A DNA stretch of 64,000 bases, from NCBI GenBank assembly GCA_964416195.1, contig CAYQDB010000003.1:1-64000 (forward strand), read 5' to 3'. The notes under the pieces are model-generated. The model made no database searches. It was not told the origin of the DNA and saw nothing but the letters and a program-made list of their open reading frames with translations. A program made the position numbers and the translations under genes. Below are positions 1 to 8,739 of the stretch, one piece after another; within the stretch, counting starts at the first letter, position 1, and the number at the start of each line of letters is the position of its first letter. The stretch comes from CAYQDB01 sp964416195 (lineage in GTDB: Bacteria > Zixibacteria > MSB-5A5 > GN15 > FEB-12).

Positions 1-430
1 TCGACCTCTTGAGAGCCACTGTGAAGTCTTCCTCATCGGGGAACATCTCCCGCGTATATTGCCAGCCATCGGCGCCTACTGAGACCAGTGTGTCTCGCCC
101 TATTACGGCGCCGATCCAGAAGGCTCCCGCGAAGAGGTAGGTGGTGTTGGAGCGTTTGGGGTATTCGCAGGAGGGGACATATTGCCCGGTGAAGCAGTCG
201 CTTCCCGCCAAGGAAAACCCGGTGCCAAACGTTCCGTTGTTGTTGACGGCCAGTACCATTTTACCTACCCGGTGGCCAGCAACGCAATGATAGGGCGTGC
301 CGGCAGTTGCCAGACTGCCGCTAAAACCTTTAGGGCCGTCCTCAAGCTTCGCGCGAGCAAAAACAGGGGCAGTGGGGGTAAGGGCAAACAATAGCAGCGT
401 AATTATTATTACAAAGCGTTTCTTCAGCAT
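1..430 (-). CDS. Secreted protein of unknown function, N-terminal part only (cut by window edge)
   Basis: The frame opens with ATG at 430, ten bases after a GAGGAG ribosome site, and stays open to the window edge (about 143 residues visible). Residues 1-25 form a signal peptide (MLKKR, a hydrophobic run, then APVFA). The mature part is rich in Gly, Asn and aromatic residues and includes LVSVGADGWQ near residue 115. I recall similar sequences among secreted proteins of Zixibacteria-like genomes but know no function. The C-terminus lies outside the window, so the full architecture (for example a dockerin or sorting tail) cannot be seen. Confidence 0.6.
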   Translation of the reverse strand, partial: MLKKRFVIIITLLLFALTPTAPVFARAKLEDGPKGFSGSLATAGTPYHCVAGHRVGKMVLAVNNNGTFGTGFSLAGSDCFTGQYVPSCEYPKRSNTTYLFAGAFWIGAVIGRDTLVSVGADGWQYTREMFPDEEDFTVALKRS

Positions 431-810
431 GGGCCGAGCACTCCTCTTATGTCCAATCTATAAACGAACAAAGCTGCCAAATAATCAAAGAAGAAAACAA
501 ATTATTCCCAAATATGAACCAGATCCCAATCTATAAACAATAAACGATTTTGTCGCCGATTACAAGGATTTCACTCAAGAAGTCAACTCACCTTGACCTT
601 GCTGAGTAAATCACGCCCCCGTTGAAATCTGGCGTAAGACCGTTCTTGACGAAAAATAAAGATGACGGCTGACAGGGCTCCATCAATCACTAGGAACTTA
701 TTCGTGAATAATCCATGATAAGGTTAACAACCGGGATGATGCAAATCTCCTTATCAACAACAGCAAATTTGGGATATGGTTCAGTTATCGTGACCGATGT
801 GCGCAGAACA
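431..810. other. Intergenic, 380 bp, nothing recognised
   Basis: This lies between two same-strand secreted-protein genes. I see no open frame with a ribosome site, no RNA gene and no clear terminator. It presumably holds the promoter of the edge gene, but I could not pick convincing -35/-10 boxes. Confidence 0.5.
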
Positions 811-1743
811 CTAGTGCGGTGGTGGGCCTCCCAGGAAGAGGTAACAGACCAAGTATGTAACGTCAGCAATGTTCAGAGAGCCATTTCCGTCAGGGTCACA
901 CTCAATGTCGCAGATTCCTCCCATCGGTGGTGGGGGAATACCGAACATGCATCGGATTAGTATTGTGAGGTCGGACACCGTGATCTGGCCGTCGCCGTCA
1001 AAGTCGCACTGTAACCCTGGTACCTCAACGGTAATTGAGCCGTCGTCAATGATGACCCTGGTGGTATCGAGGTAGCCATAGAGACTTGAATCGACGTAGA
1101 TTGAGTCATAGCCTGCCGAGTCCGGGTCAACCTCAAGCCACTCAAGGCAAGTATCGTGTTGCCAGAGGTTGCAGAGATAGAAGGTGGTGTCGTAGATGGT
1201 CTCGGTCACAACCCCGATGGAGTATCCCCAGGGATCGGAAAAGTCCACCGGTGTGGTCACACTGATAAGGCTGGTGAGGCCCGAGTCCGGGTCTGGGTCG
1301 GATGCGGTGTTAAACGGTATTCTTACTACCACTCCTCCCTGCTGCATGGGGAACCCGGGAGTATAAGGGGGAGGGACAAGATTGGCCATACAGCGAAACC
1401 AGAGCTCACTCTGATTGCCGGCCCGATCGATGCTTTGCACGTACTCGAACCCTGAGACAAGGGTACCGGTAGTGTCAAAGCCACCATTGTCGAAATTGAA
1501 GCTGACCAGGTCCGGTATTTCAGACACCAGCACGAACTGAAAACCGGCAATGGTATCGAAGTAGTTTGACATGTAAATGTTGAGCATCGCTCCGGTCTGG
1601 CCGGATTGCGCACTCGTGTTGGGGACGGTAAGTACCAGTTCGGGAACCTGAGCTTGTGTGGAGTTAGTTACAGGTAAAGACAAAAAAATGAGAAAGATTA
1701 ACGCTACGACCCACAGCCTGCTAACTAAACCTTTGCACAACAT
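811..1743 (-). CDS. Secreted protein with cohesin-like and dockerin-like domains
   Basis: This 310-residue protein starts at ATG 1743, which has an AGGAG nine bases upstream; a longer in-frame start 14 codons earlier lacks one. Residues 1-32 are a signal peptide. Residues about 35-180 look like a beta-sandwich of the cohesin kind. The C-terminal 70 residues hold two Ca-binding dockerin-type repeats, DFDGDGQITVSDLTILI and DPDGNGSLNIADVTYLV, ending in GGPPPH. Having both partner-type domains in one chain suggests cell-surface assembly or anchoring rather than a cellulosome; this is inference. Two more dockerin proteins occur in the window (15494-18289 and 53559-54323). Confidence 0.75.
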   Translation of the reverse strand: MLCKGLVSRLWVVALIFLIFLSLPVTNSTQAQVPELVLTVPNTSAQSGQTGAMLNIYMSNYFDTIAGFQFVLVSEIPDLVSFNFDNGGFDTTGTLVSGFEYVQSIDRAGNQSELWFRCMANLVPPPYTPGFPMQQGGVVVRIPFNTASDPDPDSGLTSLISVTTPVDFSDPWGYSIGVVTETIYDTTFYLCNLWQHDTCLEWLEVDPDSAGYDSIYVDSSLYGYLDTTRVIIDDGSITVEVPGLQCDFDGDGQITVSDLTILIRCMFGIPPPPMGGICDIECDPDGNGSLNIADVTYLVCYLFLGGPPPH

Positions 1744-1895
1744 ACTGGATGTCTCCTTTCTAGGGCAGAGGTTGTTTTCGATCAACGTTAGCTATGAGAC
1801 CAGGCGCTTTTCCTCTCCGTGGTTGGTTATTTCTCGCTTGCCTTTCAACTATAAAGAAAACCCAAAAGCCCAGCTTTGTCAAGCACTTTCAGACA

Positions 1896-1926
1896 TGAAA
1901 AAGGCCGGCCCTGAAGGACCGGCCCT
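1896..1926 (-). terminator. Intrinsic terminator of the M16 peptidase operon
   Basis: Read on the minus strand, a GC-rich hairpin (arms GGGCCGG and CCGGCC around TCCTTCAGGG) is followed by TTTTT. It lies 20-50 bases beyond the stop codon of the non-catalytic M16 gene. Confidence 0.8.
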
Positions 1927-1948
1927 ATTATGGGTTCAGACAGCAAAG

Positions 1949-4090
1949 CTACTCCGGCTTATCAAAGGCATCCGAAGGAATATCACCGTTGATGATGAAT
2001 TCGGCAATGTCTGTCTGAGTCAGCTTCTGACCGTTTAGGGTTCTGATCCTGGTCATCGGGAGTCTGACGCCGTTGATCTGGGAAAAGTTGGAAAGTGTTT
2101 CCTCGACCGTTCCGGCGCCGAGTGGGGTCTCATCAAGATACGATTTGCTGACCAGTTCGGAGCTCTCACTGTTGAGAGCCAATCGACATATTTGCTCATC
2201 GTCTTTGCCAATCAGTGTCACAAAAGATACGGGTGTTCCGTTGACGGTCCCTGTGCCGTCATATACAGCCTGGTAGTAGGGGTCGTCGGAGGCAGCGAAG
2301 ATATGAATGGTGGTACGTGCCCAGTCCTTCTCATCACCAACGATATCATCATGTGTCAAGGGGATAAGCTGCATAGTTCTCTCGTCAGTCTTCCAACCTG
2401 TGTTTCCATTTCTAATCCGGTACATTACCTGCCCCATAACGCTCATGATCGACTTGCTTTTTTCGGGGAGTACTCTGATCCATTCCATCGATATAGGAAT
2501 CTCGGTACCACCCATGGAGAAAAGAGAAGTCCCCTTGATTGAGACCGAAGTGATCTTCTTGAAATTCTCAAAGCCGCCATGAGCGGCAACTGCTTTTTGT
2601 AAGATTTCTCTGCCTTTGGCCAAGTTTTCCGGGGTTACGGCAAGCTCCTTTTTCTCTTCGCCTGAGGGAATCGTAATATCGATAGTATCCACTGGGCCGT
2701 ACCCCAACTGGTCAAGCGGCACGTCGAAGTCTTCGCCTTTGCCCACCACGAGGATTTGCAGGGCATCGGGATGGAGGTTCTTCTTCGCGGCGGAAAGAAC
2801 ATTATCGGGAGTCACTTTCTCGACATTTTCCTTTTCCTTAAACAGAAAATCCTCTGGTAGACCGTAGAAATCATACCTCATCAAACGGGTGACGACCTCC
2901 GACTTGCTGTCGAAGTTGAAGACAAACGAGTTGAGGTAGCCGTCTTTCCCCATACGCATTTCGTCTTCGTTAGGGTGATCGACCTGCATTCGTTTGATTT
3001 CCTTGATAACTCCCTGAATAGCCTTTCCCGTTGTTTCAGATTTGGTGGAGGCGAAGTTGTAAAACACACCCGGGTACACAATGTTGGCTGTGTAGACCCC
3101 AAACACGGCGTAAGCTAGCCCCTCGTAGGAGCGGACAGAATTGAACAACCGGCTTCCAAAACCGCCGCCGAGAACATTGTTCATGACGATACGGTCGGCA
3201 TAGTCTTCGTCAGTCACAAAACCGCCGATGTGGCCCATCACGATATTTGACTGGTTGACGTCGGTTTTCTCTATGTAGTAGACTTTGCTTTGATGTTTGT
3301 AGTTTACCTCAGGAGGTTTAGGGACCAGCTCGCCTGCTCTTTCCCAGTCTCCAAAATACTGTTCGATTTTGGGCAGTAGCTTCGTCTTGTCAAAGTCACC
3401 CCAGATGGCCATCTGGACATTTTGAGGATGGAAGTATGCCTTGTGAAAAGCGACAAGGTCATCGCGAGTGACAGCATTGATAGTTGCGTATTCAGTGTGG
3501 CGAGCGTAGGGAGAGTGTGCCCCATAAATGAACTTCTTGAACTCGCGGAAAGCAATCTGCTGAGGATCATCATTGCGGCGGGCAATAGCCGAACGCTCCT
3601 GAACTTTGGCCAGCTTGATCTTGTCCCCGTCGAAGATGGGACGACGGAGGACCTCAGACAGCACCTCGAGGCCAAGATCGGTGTATTCGCTCAGGGCGTT
3701 TACCCTGGCGCCACCGGACACGGTGCCAATATAGGTTTCTACCGAAGCGCCGACACCTTCCAGCAGTTCATCGATTTCATCGCCTGTCCATTTGGCGGTT
3801 CCACCGGTGCGCATGACAGTGCCACAGATGTCAGCGAGGCCAATCTTGTCTTCCGGCTCCAGATAAGAACCGCAATTTATTCGTACGGAGATATCGAATA
3901 GCGGCAGGCTTTTGTCTTCCAGTAGGTAAAGACGGATGCCGTTATCCAGCGTGACTCTTTCGACCTCGGGAACTTTGAGTTCGCTTAGTTTTGGAAACTT
4001 CAGCTTGTCTACATCCTGCGCATTGACGCTCAATGTTGCCAGCACCAGCAGCAGGACAAAAACCGTTATTAATGCTATGTTTCTTCGCAT
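1949..4090 (-). CDS. Non-catalytic M16 family peptidase-like subunit with a C-terminal lipoprotein-carrier-like domain
   Basis: This 713-residue protein starts with a signal peptide (MRRNIALITVFVLLLVLATL, then SVNAQ), so it is likely periplasmic. Residues about 40-460 are a complete M16 pair of domains, but the zinc motif HxxEH is absent: the matching position reads GLADICGTVMRTGG. The C-terminal M16 half keeps the substrate-binding R and Y region (SVRSYEGLAYAVFGVY). Residues about 490-713 are an extra beta-rich domain reminiscent of LolA/LolB-type carriers (inferred from overall pattern only). The gene lies 18 bp downstream of the catalytic M16 gene, so the two products probably form a heterodimer, as known for mitochondrial processing peptidase and bacterial two-gene M16B enzymes. 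Confidence 0.85.
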   Translation of the reverse strand: MRRNIALITVFVLLLVLATLSVNAQDVDKLKFPKLSELKVPEVERVTLDNGIRLYLLEDKSLPLFDISVRINCGSYLEPEDKIGLADICGTVMRTGGTAKWTGDEIDELLEGVGASVETYIGTVSGGARVNALSEYTDLGLEVLSEVLRRPIFDGDKIKLAKVQERSAIARRNDDPQQIAFREFKKFIYGAHSPYARHTEYATINAVTRDDLVAFHKAYFHPQNVQMAIWGDFDKTKLLPKIEQYFGDWERAGELVPKPPEVNYKHQSKVYYIEKTDVNQSNIVMGHIGGFVTDEDYADRIVMNNVLGGGFGSRLFNSVRSYEGLAYAVFGVYTANIVYPGVFYNFASTKSETTGKAIQGVIKEIKRMQVDHPNEDEMRMGKDGYLNSFVFNFDSKSEVVTRLMRYDFYGLPEDFLFKEKENVEKVTPDNVLSAAKKNLHPDALQILVVGKGEDFDVPLDQLGYGPVDTIDITIPSGEEKKELAVTPENLAKGREILQKAVAAHGGFENFKKITSVSIKGTSLFSMGGTEIPISMEWIRVLPEKSKSIMSVMGQVMYRIRNGNTGWKTDERTMQLIPLTHDDIVGDEKDWARTTIHIFAASDDPYYQAVYDGTGTVNGTPVSFVTLIGKDDEQICRLALNSESSELVSKSYLDETPLGAGTVEETLSNFSQINGVRLPMTRIRTLNGQKLTQTDIAEFIINGDIPSDAFDKPE

Positions 4091-4108
4091 TGTTCTTTAC
4101 TCCCCAGC

Positions 4109-5614
4109 TTAGCTTTCTTCGGTGTTGATCATACCTACGACCCGGTTTTTCTTCGTCAGGTATTTCTTGGCTACGCGTTGTATGTCTTCGGTGGTGACCG
4201 CGTTTATCCGGTCAAGCTCTCGAAACAGCTCTCGCCAGTTACCCCAGAAGACCTGATAACCGGCCAGCTGGAACGCAAGCCCCTGGTTGCTGTCTAACTG
4301 GTTTATCAGAGAGGCATTAGTCCGGGCTTTGATTTTGGCCAGGTCTTCTTCACTAATCTGTTCGTTTTTGAGTTTTTCGACTTCCTTGAATATCTCAGTT
4401 TCACACTCTTCATTGATATGATCGCTTGCAGCCATGGCAAAAGCACCCATCATTGTTGGATACTTCTCACCAGGGAATCCGGCAAAGGCAGCTGTAGTCA
4501 TAGCGATCTTCTTTTCCTTCACCAGGTTCTTATATAAAAGAGAGGTGCGGCCCTGCCCCAAGTGGTCGACGAGAGCATCAAGTGCCGGTCGGTCAGGATG
4601 GGTTCCCTCGGGAATATGCCAGCCAACCAGATAGATGGGCTGCGACGGATCTTCGAGCACCACGCGGCGCTCGCCATTTTGTTCCGGTTCAACCGTTGCG
4701 ATGCGCTCCGGAGCCGGTCGGGAGGGAAGACGCCCCCAGTATTTTTCCGCAAGTTTCTTTACGTCCTTTGGCTTGACATCTCCAACGATAGCGACAGTCA
4801 GGTTTGAGGGACTGTAATATTTCTCGAATTGTGCGCGGGCCGACGGACGTGAGTAGTTTTGGATATCGGACATATGCCCAACTATGGGAATGCCGTATGG
4901 ATGGGCTTTGAAAGCAACAGCCAGAAACTCTTCAAACAGCCGTCCAAAGGGGTTAGAGTCGGTCCTCATCCGCCGCTCCTCGGCGACAACGTCACGTTCC
5001 TTGTACATCTCCCGCAATACGGGATTGAGAAAACGCTCTGACTCAAGGGCCATCCACAGTTCGAGCCGGTTTGACGGAAAGTTCATGATGTATATTGTGA
5101 AATCATACCCAGTGCCGGCGTTAAGGCCTATACCGCCTTCCCGCTCGACAACATTCCCGAGTTCATTGGGGACAACGTATTCGTACGAGGCGTCGCGGGC
5201 CTCATCATAAGCAGCCTCCAGAGCTTTAATTTTAACGGAATCGGCAAGTCGCCCTTTTTTCCTCTCCGCTCGGAGTTCCAGAAAGACCGAGTCCTCAACC
5301 GCGATCAGTTCCAATTCCTTTTCAATATCTTTCGTACCCAAAGTGGTCGTACCCTTGAAGGCCATGTGTTCAAACATGTGAGACAGGCCGGTGTACCCCT
5401 TGGGGTCGTCGACGGCGCCGACATTGGCCCAGGTTACGAACGAGATTACCGGCGCTTCGTGTCGTTCCATAACGATGATTTTCAGCCCGTTTTCCAGCGC
5501 GAATTCCGTAACTGAATTCTCCAGCTCTGTGAAGTCAAAGCTGAAAACAGTCGTCACGAAGAACAACGCCAGGCAAGCTGGTAAGATAAGCCAGCGCGTG
5601 ACACTCTGTTTCAT
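4109..5614 (-). CDS. M16 family zinc metallopeptidase, catalytic subunit, exported
   Basis: This 501-residue protein has a signal peptide (residues 1-25) and the zinc/catalytic motif H79-M-F-E82-H83. The third zinc ligand is probably a Glu in the LELWMALESERF stretch near residue 190; the gap is longer than usual because of a charged insertion at residues 95-145. The C-terminal M16 domain lacks the GLAYxV substrate-binding stretch seen in its neighbour. It is the first gene of a two-gene operon with a good start (CGGAGG before ATG 5614). It likely degrades peptides in the periplasm together with the downstream subunit. Confidence 0.9.
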   Translation of the reverse strand: MKQSVTRWLILPACLALFFVTTVFSFDFTELENSVTEFALENGLKIIVMERHEAPVISFVTWANVGAVDDPKGYTGLSHMFEHMAFKGTTTLGTKDIEKELELIAVEDSVFLELRAERKKGRLADSVKIKALEAAYDEARDASYEYVVPNELGNVVEREGGIGLNAGTGYDFTIYIMNFPSNRLELWMALESERFLNPVLREMYKERDVVAEERRMRTDSNPFGRLFEEFLAVAFKAHPYGIPIVGHMSDIQNYSRPSARAQFEKYYSPSNLTVAIVGDVKPKDVKKLAEKYWGRLPSRPAPERIATVEPEQNGERRVVLEDPSQPIYLVGWHIPEGTHPDRPALDALVDHLGQGRTSLLYKNLVKEKKIAMTTAAFAGFPGEKYPTMMGAFAMAASDHINEECETEIFKEVEKLKNEQISEEDLAKIKARTNASLINQLDSNQGLAFQLAGYQVFWGNWRELFRELDRINAVTTEDIQRVAKKYLTKKNRVVGMINTEES

Positions 5615-5919
5615 TGAATCCTCCGAAGTTTTTTGGTTGGATGATTACATTTTCGTGTGAATTAAGATGCGAGCTGGTTGAATGTCAAGTGATTAGTCAG
5701 TAGGCTACGAGACATTGTGGGGGACAGAGAACAAAACGTTCCTTTTGAAGATCATTGATCGCCCCCGGCTCATGATTCAGTAACGCATTGTCCTTGAACG
5801 GGTCTACGAGCCTAAGGGGAACAGGTTTCGGCATCGTGGTACGCAGAGAACAGCACCTCGGCGTTGGGGGAGCTCTACGCCAGCTTGTTCGGGGAACTTG
5901 CGAATGCGATTCGGCCGCC
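5615..5919. other. Intergenic, 305 bp
   Basis: Between glgP and the M16 operon, both on the minus strand. Apart from the promoter annotated at 5660-5688 I see no gene, repeat or clear terminator. Confidence 0.5.
5660..5688 (-). promoter_or_regulatory. Sigma-70 type promoter of the M16 operon
   Basis: On the minus strand TTGACA (5683-5688) is separated by 17 bp from TTAATT (5660-5665), about 45 bp before the ATG at 5614. Confidence 0.6.
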
Positions 5920-8493
5920 TTACCACCAACTAATCATCTTGGGCTTGAATGTGTGAGGCAGGTTTTCATTTTTTGGGATAACGCGCGCCGTAATGCCGAA
6001 CCTCCCGGATTCGTTGCAGGTGACTTCACCGCCGAAGGTGTATATTCCATTGTTCTCGGAACTATCCTGAGAGGGATTGGCTACCAGAGTTGCATCTAAG
6101 GGGTTATAGCTCAGTATTTGCTCCTGAGAGTTCAGCCTACCCGATACTACCTCCACACGAACATCATCTGGAGTGATGCTGCCCAGAAACACCTTGATCG
6201 TGATGGGAAACTTCTGGCCGACAAACAAGGTGGGGCCCATCTCCGGCACCTCTACATCCCGTATTGCGATCTTATCCCAGCTATTGATCATGCGGTCCAG
6301 CCAGGCAGTCACTTGCCTGGTAAGCTCATGGTTGTTTTCCTGCATTCTAAGGCTCGATTTCAGAGCAGGAAGATAGGATTGATCGGTGTAGTCCATCAGC
6401 ATGCGCTGGGCTGAAAAGCGTTCTCCAGCCATCTGGATGGTTGCTTTCATCTTTGCCACCCATTTTGTGGGCAGGCCGATTTCATTTCGTGCATAGAAAA
6501 GCGGGATTACCTCCCTCTCAAGGACATTGTAGAGCAGCTCTGCCTCGAGGTGATCCTGGAGTTCGACATTATCGTACTCCTCTCCGTTGCCGATCTTGAA
6601 ACCGGTCTCATCGCTGTAGCCTTCCGCCCACCATCCGTCAAGAATAGAGACATTTAGGGCGCCGTTCAATGCGGCTTTCATGCCTGATGTCCCTGAGGCT
6701 TCTTGAGGACGGCGTGGAGTGTTAAGCCAAACATCTGCGCCTTGAACCAGGTAGCGGGCTACATTGATATCGTAGTCTTCAAGGAAGATGATGCGATTGC
6801 GGAACCGCTCCTGCGAGGCGTAGCCGACAATCTGTTTTATAATCTCTTTGCCGGGGTTATCAAGCGGATGGGCTTTGCCGGAAATGACCACCTGTACGGG
6901 ACATTCCGGGTTGTTTATCATCTTTTCCAGCCTATCAATGTCGCTGAACAGGAGGGTTCCTCGCTTGTAAGTAGAAAACCGACGTGCGAAACCGATTGTC
7001 AATATTTGAGGGTCAAGGATCTGCTCCGCCCGTTGAAAGTCCAGTTGAGAGCTGCCTCGCCGGATAAGCTGTTGTTTTAGCCGCTTGCGAGCGAAGAAGA
7101 TCAGTCGTTCCCGTCTCCGATTGTGGATCCGCCATAGCTCTGCATCCGGGATCTTCTGCACTCTCTGCCAGACTTCGGCAGCCCCCGGCCGTTCCACGTA
7201 CATAGGTCCGAAATAGGATTCGTATAGTTCACTCATATCGTGGGAAATCCACGAGGAGGGGTGGACACCGTTGGTGATAGCCTTGATTGGGATTTCTTCA
7301 CGCGGCAGATTGGGCCAGATATTGTGCCACATCTCTCGGGAAATCTTCCCGTGTAGCTTAGACACGCCGTTGGCAAAGGCAGAGAATTTTAGCGCGGCCA
7401 CGGTCATGCAAAACGGCTCAGCTTCGTTGTCTCCAATCACTCGTCCCATGGCTAGAAAATCCTTCCAACCCAGGCCAAGACGCGACACGAATTCACCTAG
7501 GTAACGATGGGCCAGAACGGGATCGAATTTCTCATTTCCAGCCGGTACCGGAGTGTGTGTGGTGAAAATGGTGGTTGACCAGACGTATTGGCAGGCCTCC
7601 TGGAAGCTGAGGTTCTTTTCCTGAATCAAGGACCAGATTCGCTCAAGTGTCAGAAACCAGGAATGGCCTTCGTTCATATGATAAATGGCTGGTTCAATAC
7701 CGACCGCCCTCAGAGCTTTGACACCACCGATCCCCAGAATGATTTCCTGCCGGATGCGCATGTCTTTGTCACCGCCATATAGGACCGATGAGATATCGCG
7801 GCATTTTGAGGAGTTCTCCGGGATATTCGTGTCGAGTAAGTATAATGGTATCAGTCCTACGCTCACTTTCCAAATCTGTATCTGTACCGGCGTCCCGTCA
7901 ATTTTGACCGAAACTCGCAGTGGTTGATCATGGTCATCCTTAACTAACTGCACCGGCATGTGGTACCAGTCGTTTTCTTCGTAACGTTCCTGTTGCCAGC
8001 CATCGCTGGAGAGGAACTGGCGGAAATAGCCGTATCGATATAGCAATCCCACCGCTACCAAAGGCAGCCCGAGGTCGGAAGCTGATTTCAGGGTGTCCCC
8101 TGACAGTACCCCCAGGCCGCCGGAGTAGACCGGGAGTCCGGTGTCCAGACCGTATTCAAGGGAAAAATAAGCCACCTTGTGGTTTTCAAATTCGCCATAC
8201 TTGTGGTGGAACCACCTCTTCCGAGATAGGTACTCATGGTATTCTTGATATACCCGGTCAAGATTGGCGACGAAACCGTCGTCATCAGCAGCTTTCTGGA
8301 GTGTCTCCTGGGGAAGTTTGGAAAGCATTTCGACTGGGTTCTGGTAACACTCCTCCCACATTTCGGGATCGAGCCTGATAAACAACTTGACCAGGTCCCA
8401 AGTCCAGCTATACCAGAGGTTCCTCGCCAACTCCTGGAGCGCTATTATCCGTTCAGGTAGTTTTGGCAGTACGAGGAATTGCTTTACGCGCAT
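5920..8493 (-). CDS. glgP: Alpha-glucan (glycogen) phosphorylase, GT35 family
   Basis: This 857-residue enzyme releases glucose-1-phosphate from glycogen or maltodextrin using phosphate and PLP, in the cytoplasm. The N-terminus (LPERIIALQELARNLWYSW) is the DUF3417-type opening of the shorter alpha-glucan phosphorylase subfamily found in Thermus and Thermotoga. The PLP-lysine region reads EASGTSGMKAALNGALN near residue 600, the variant usual for that subfamily (EASGTGNMK in the E. coli type). A C-terminal beta-sandwich tail of about 130 residues follows. It is divergent from the phosphofructokinase gene, which fits glycogen breakdown feeding glycolysis. Confidence 0.95.
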   Translation of the reverse strand: MRVKQFLVLPKLPERIIALQELARNLWYSWTWDLVKLFIRLDPEMWEECYQNPVEMLSKLPQETLQKAADDDGFVANLDRVYQEYHEYLSRKRWFHHKYGEFENHKVAYFSLEYGLDTGLPVYSGGLGVLSGDTLKSASDLGLPLVAVGLLYRYGYFRQFLSSDGWQQERYEENDWYHMPVQLVKDDHDQPLRVSVKIDGTPVQIQIWKVSVGLIPLYLLDTNIPENSSKCRDISSVLYGGDKDMRIRQEIILGIGGVKALRAVGIEPAIYHMNEGHSWFLTLERIWSLIQEKNLSFQEACQYVWSTTIFTTHTPVPAGNEKFDPVLAHRYLGEFVSRLGLGWKDFLAMGRVIGDNEAEPFCMTVAALKFSAFANGVSKLHGKISREMWHNIWPNLPREEIPIKAITNGVHPSSWISHDMSELYESYFGPMYVERPGAAEVWQRVQKIPDAELWRIHNRRRERLIFFARKRLKQQLIRRGSSQLDFQRAEQILDPQILTIGFARRFSTYKRGTLLFSDIDRLEKMINNPECPVQVVISGKAHPLDNPGKEIIKQIVGYASQERFRNRIIFLEDYDINVARYLVQGADVWLNTPRRPQEASGTSGMKAALNGALNVSILDGWWAEGYSDETGFKIGNGEEYDNVELQDHLEAELLYNVLEREVIPLFYARNEIGLPTKWVAKMKATIQMAGERFSAQRMLMDYTDQSYLPALKSSLRMQENNHELTRQVTAWLDRMINSWDKIAIRDVEVPEMGPTLFVGQKFPITIKVFLGSITPDDVRVEVVSGRLNSQEQILSYNPLDATLVANPSQDSSENNGIYTFGGEVTCNESGRFGITARVIPKNENLPHTFKPKMISWW

Positions 8494-8564
8494 TGGTTAA
8501 CTCGTCATCCTTGTTATATCTCCCATTAGTAGGCCTATTCCTTTATCGCCTGAATTACCAGTTT

Positions 8565-8594
8565 ATTTTACACTACAATCAATACGTAAGTCAA
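8565..8594 (-). promoter_or_regulatory. Promoter of glgP
   Basis: On the minus strand TTGACT (8589-8594), an 18-bp spacer and TAAAAT (8565-8570). A start near 8558 gives a leader of about 65 nt. Confidence 0.55.
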
Positions 8595-8614
8595 GTTATA
8601 AGAAGAAAGAGGCT

Positions 8615-8642
8615 TTGACAGCGGCTGCCCTTAGGGTAAATT
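8615..8642 (+). promoter_or_regulatory. Promoter of pfkA
   Basis: TTGACA (8615-8620), a 16-bp spacer and TAAATT (8637-8642), about 100 bp before the pfkA start. The -35 boxes of this promoter and the divergent glgP promoter are only 20 bp apart. Confidence 0.6.
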
Positions 8643-8739
8643 TGTATTTGTCGACAATAGGAATAGTAGTTATTTTAGTCATGAAACTAAGAACGTTGGA
8701 CTAAAAACGGAGCAAATTCATCTGATATTTTGTTGAGAT

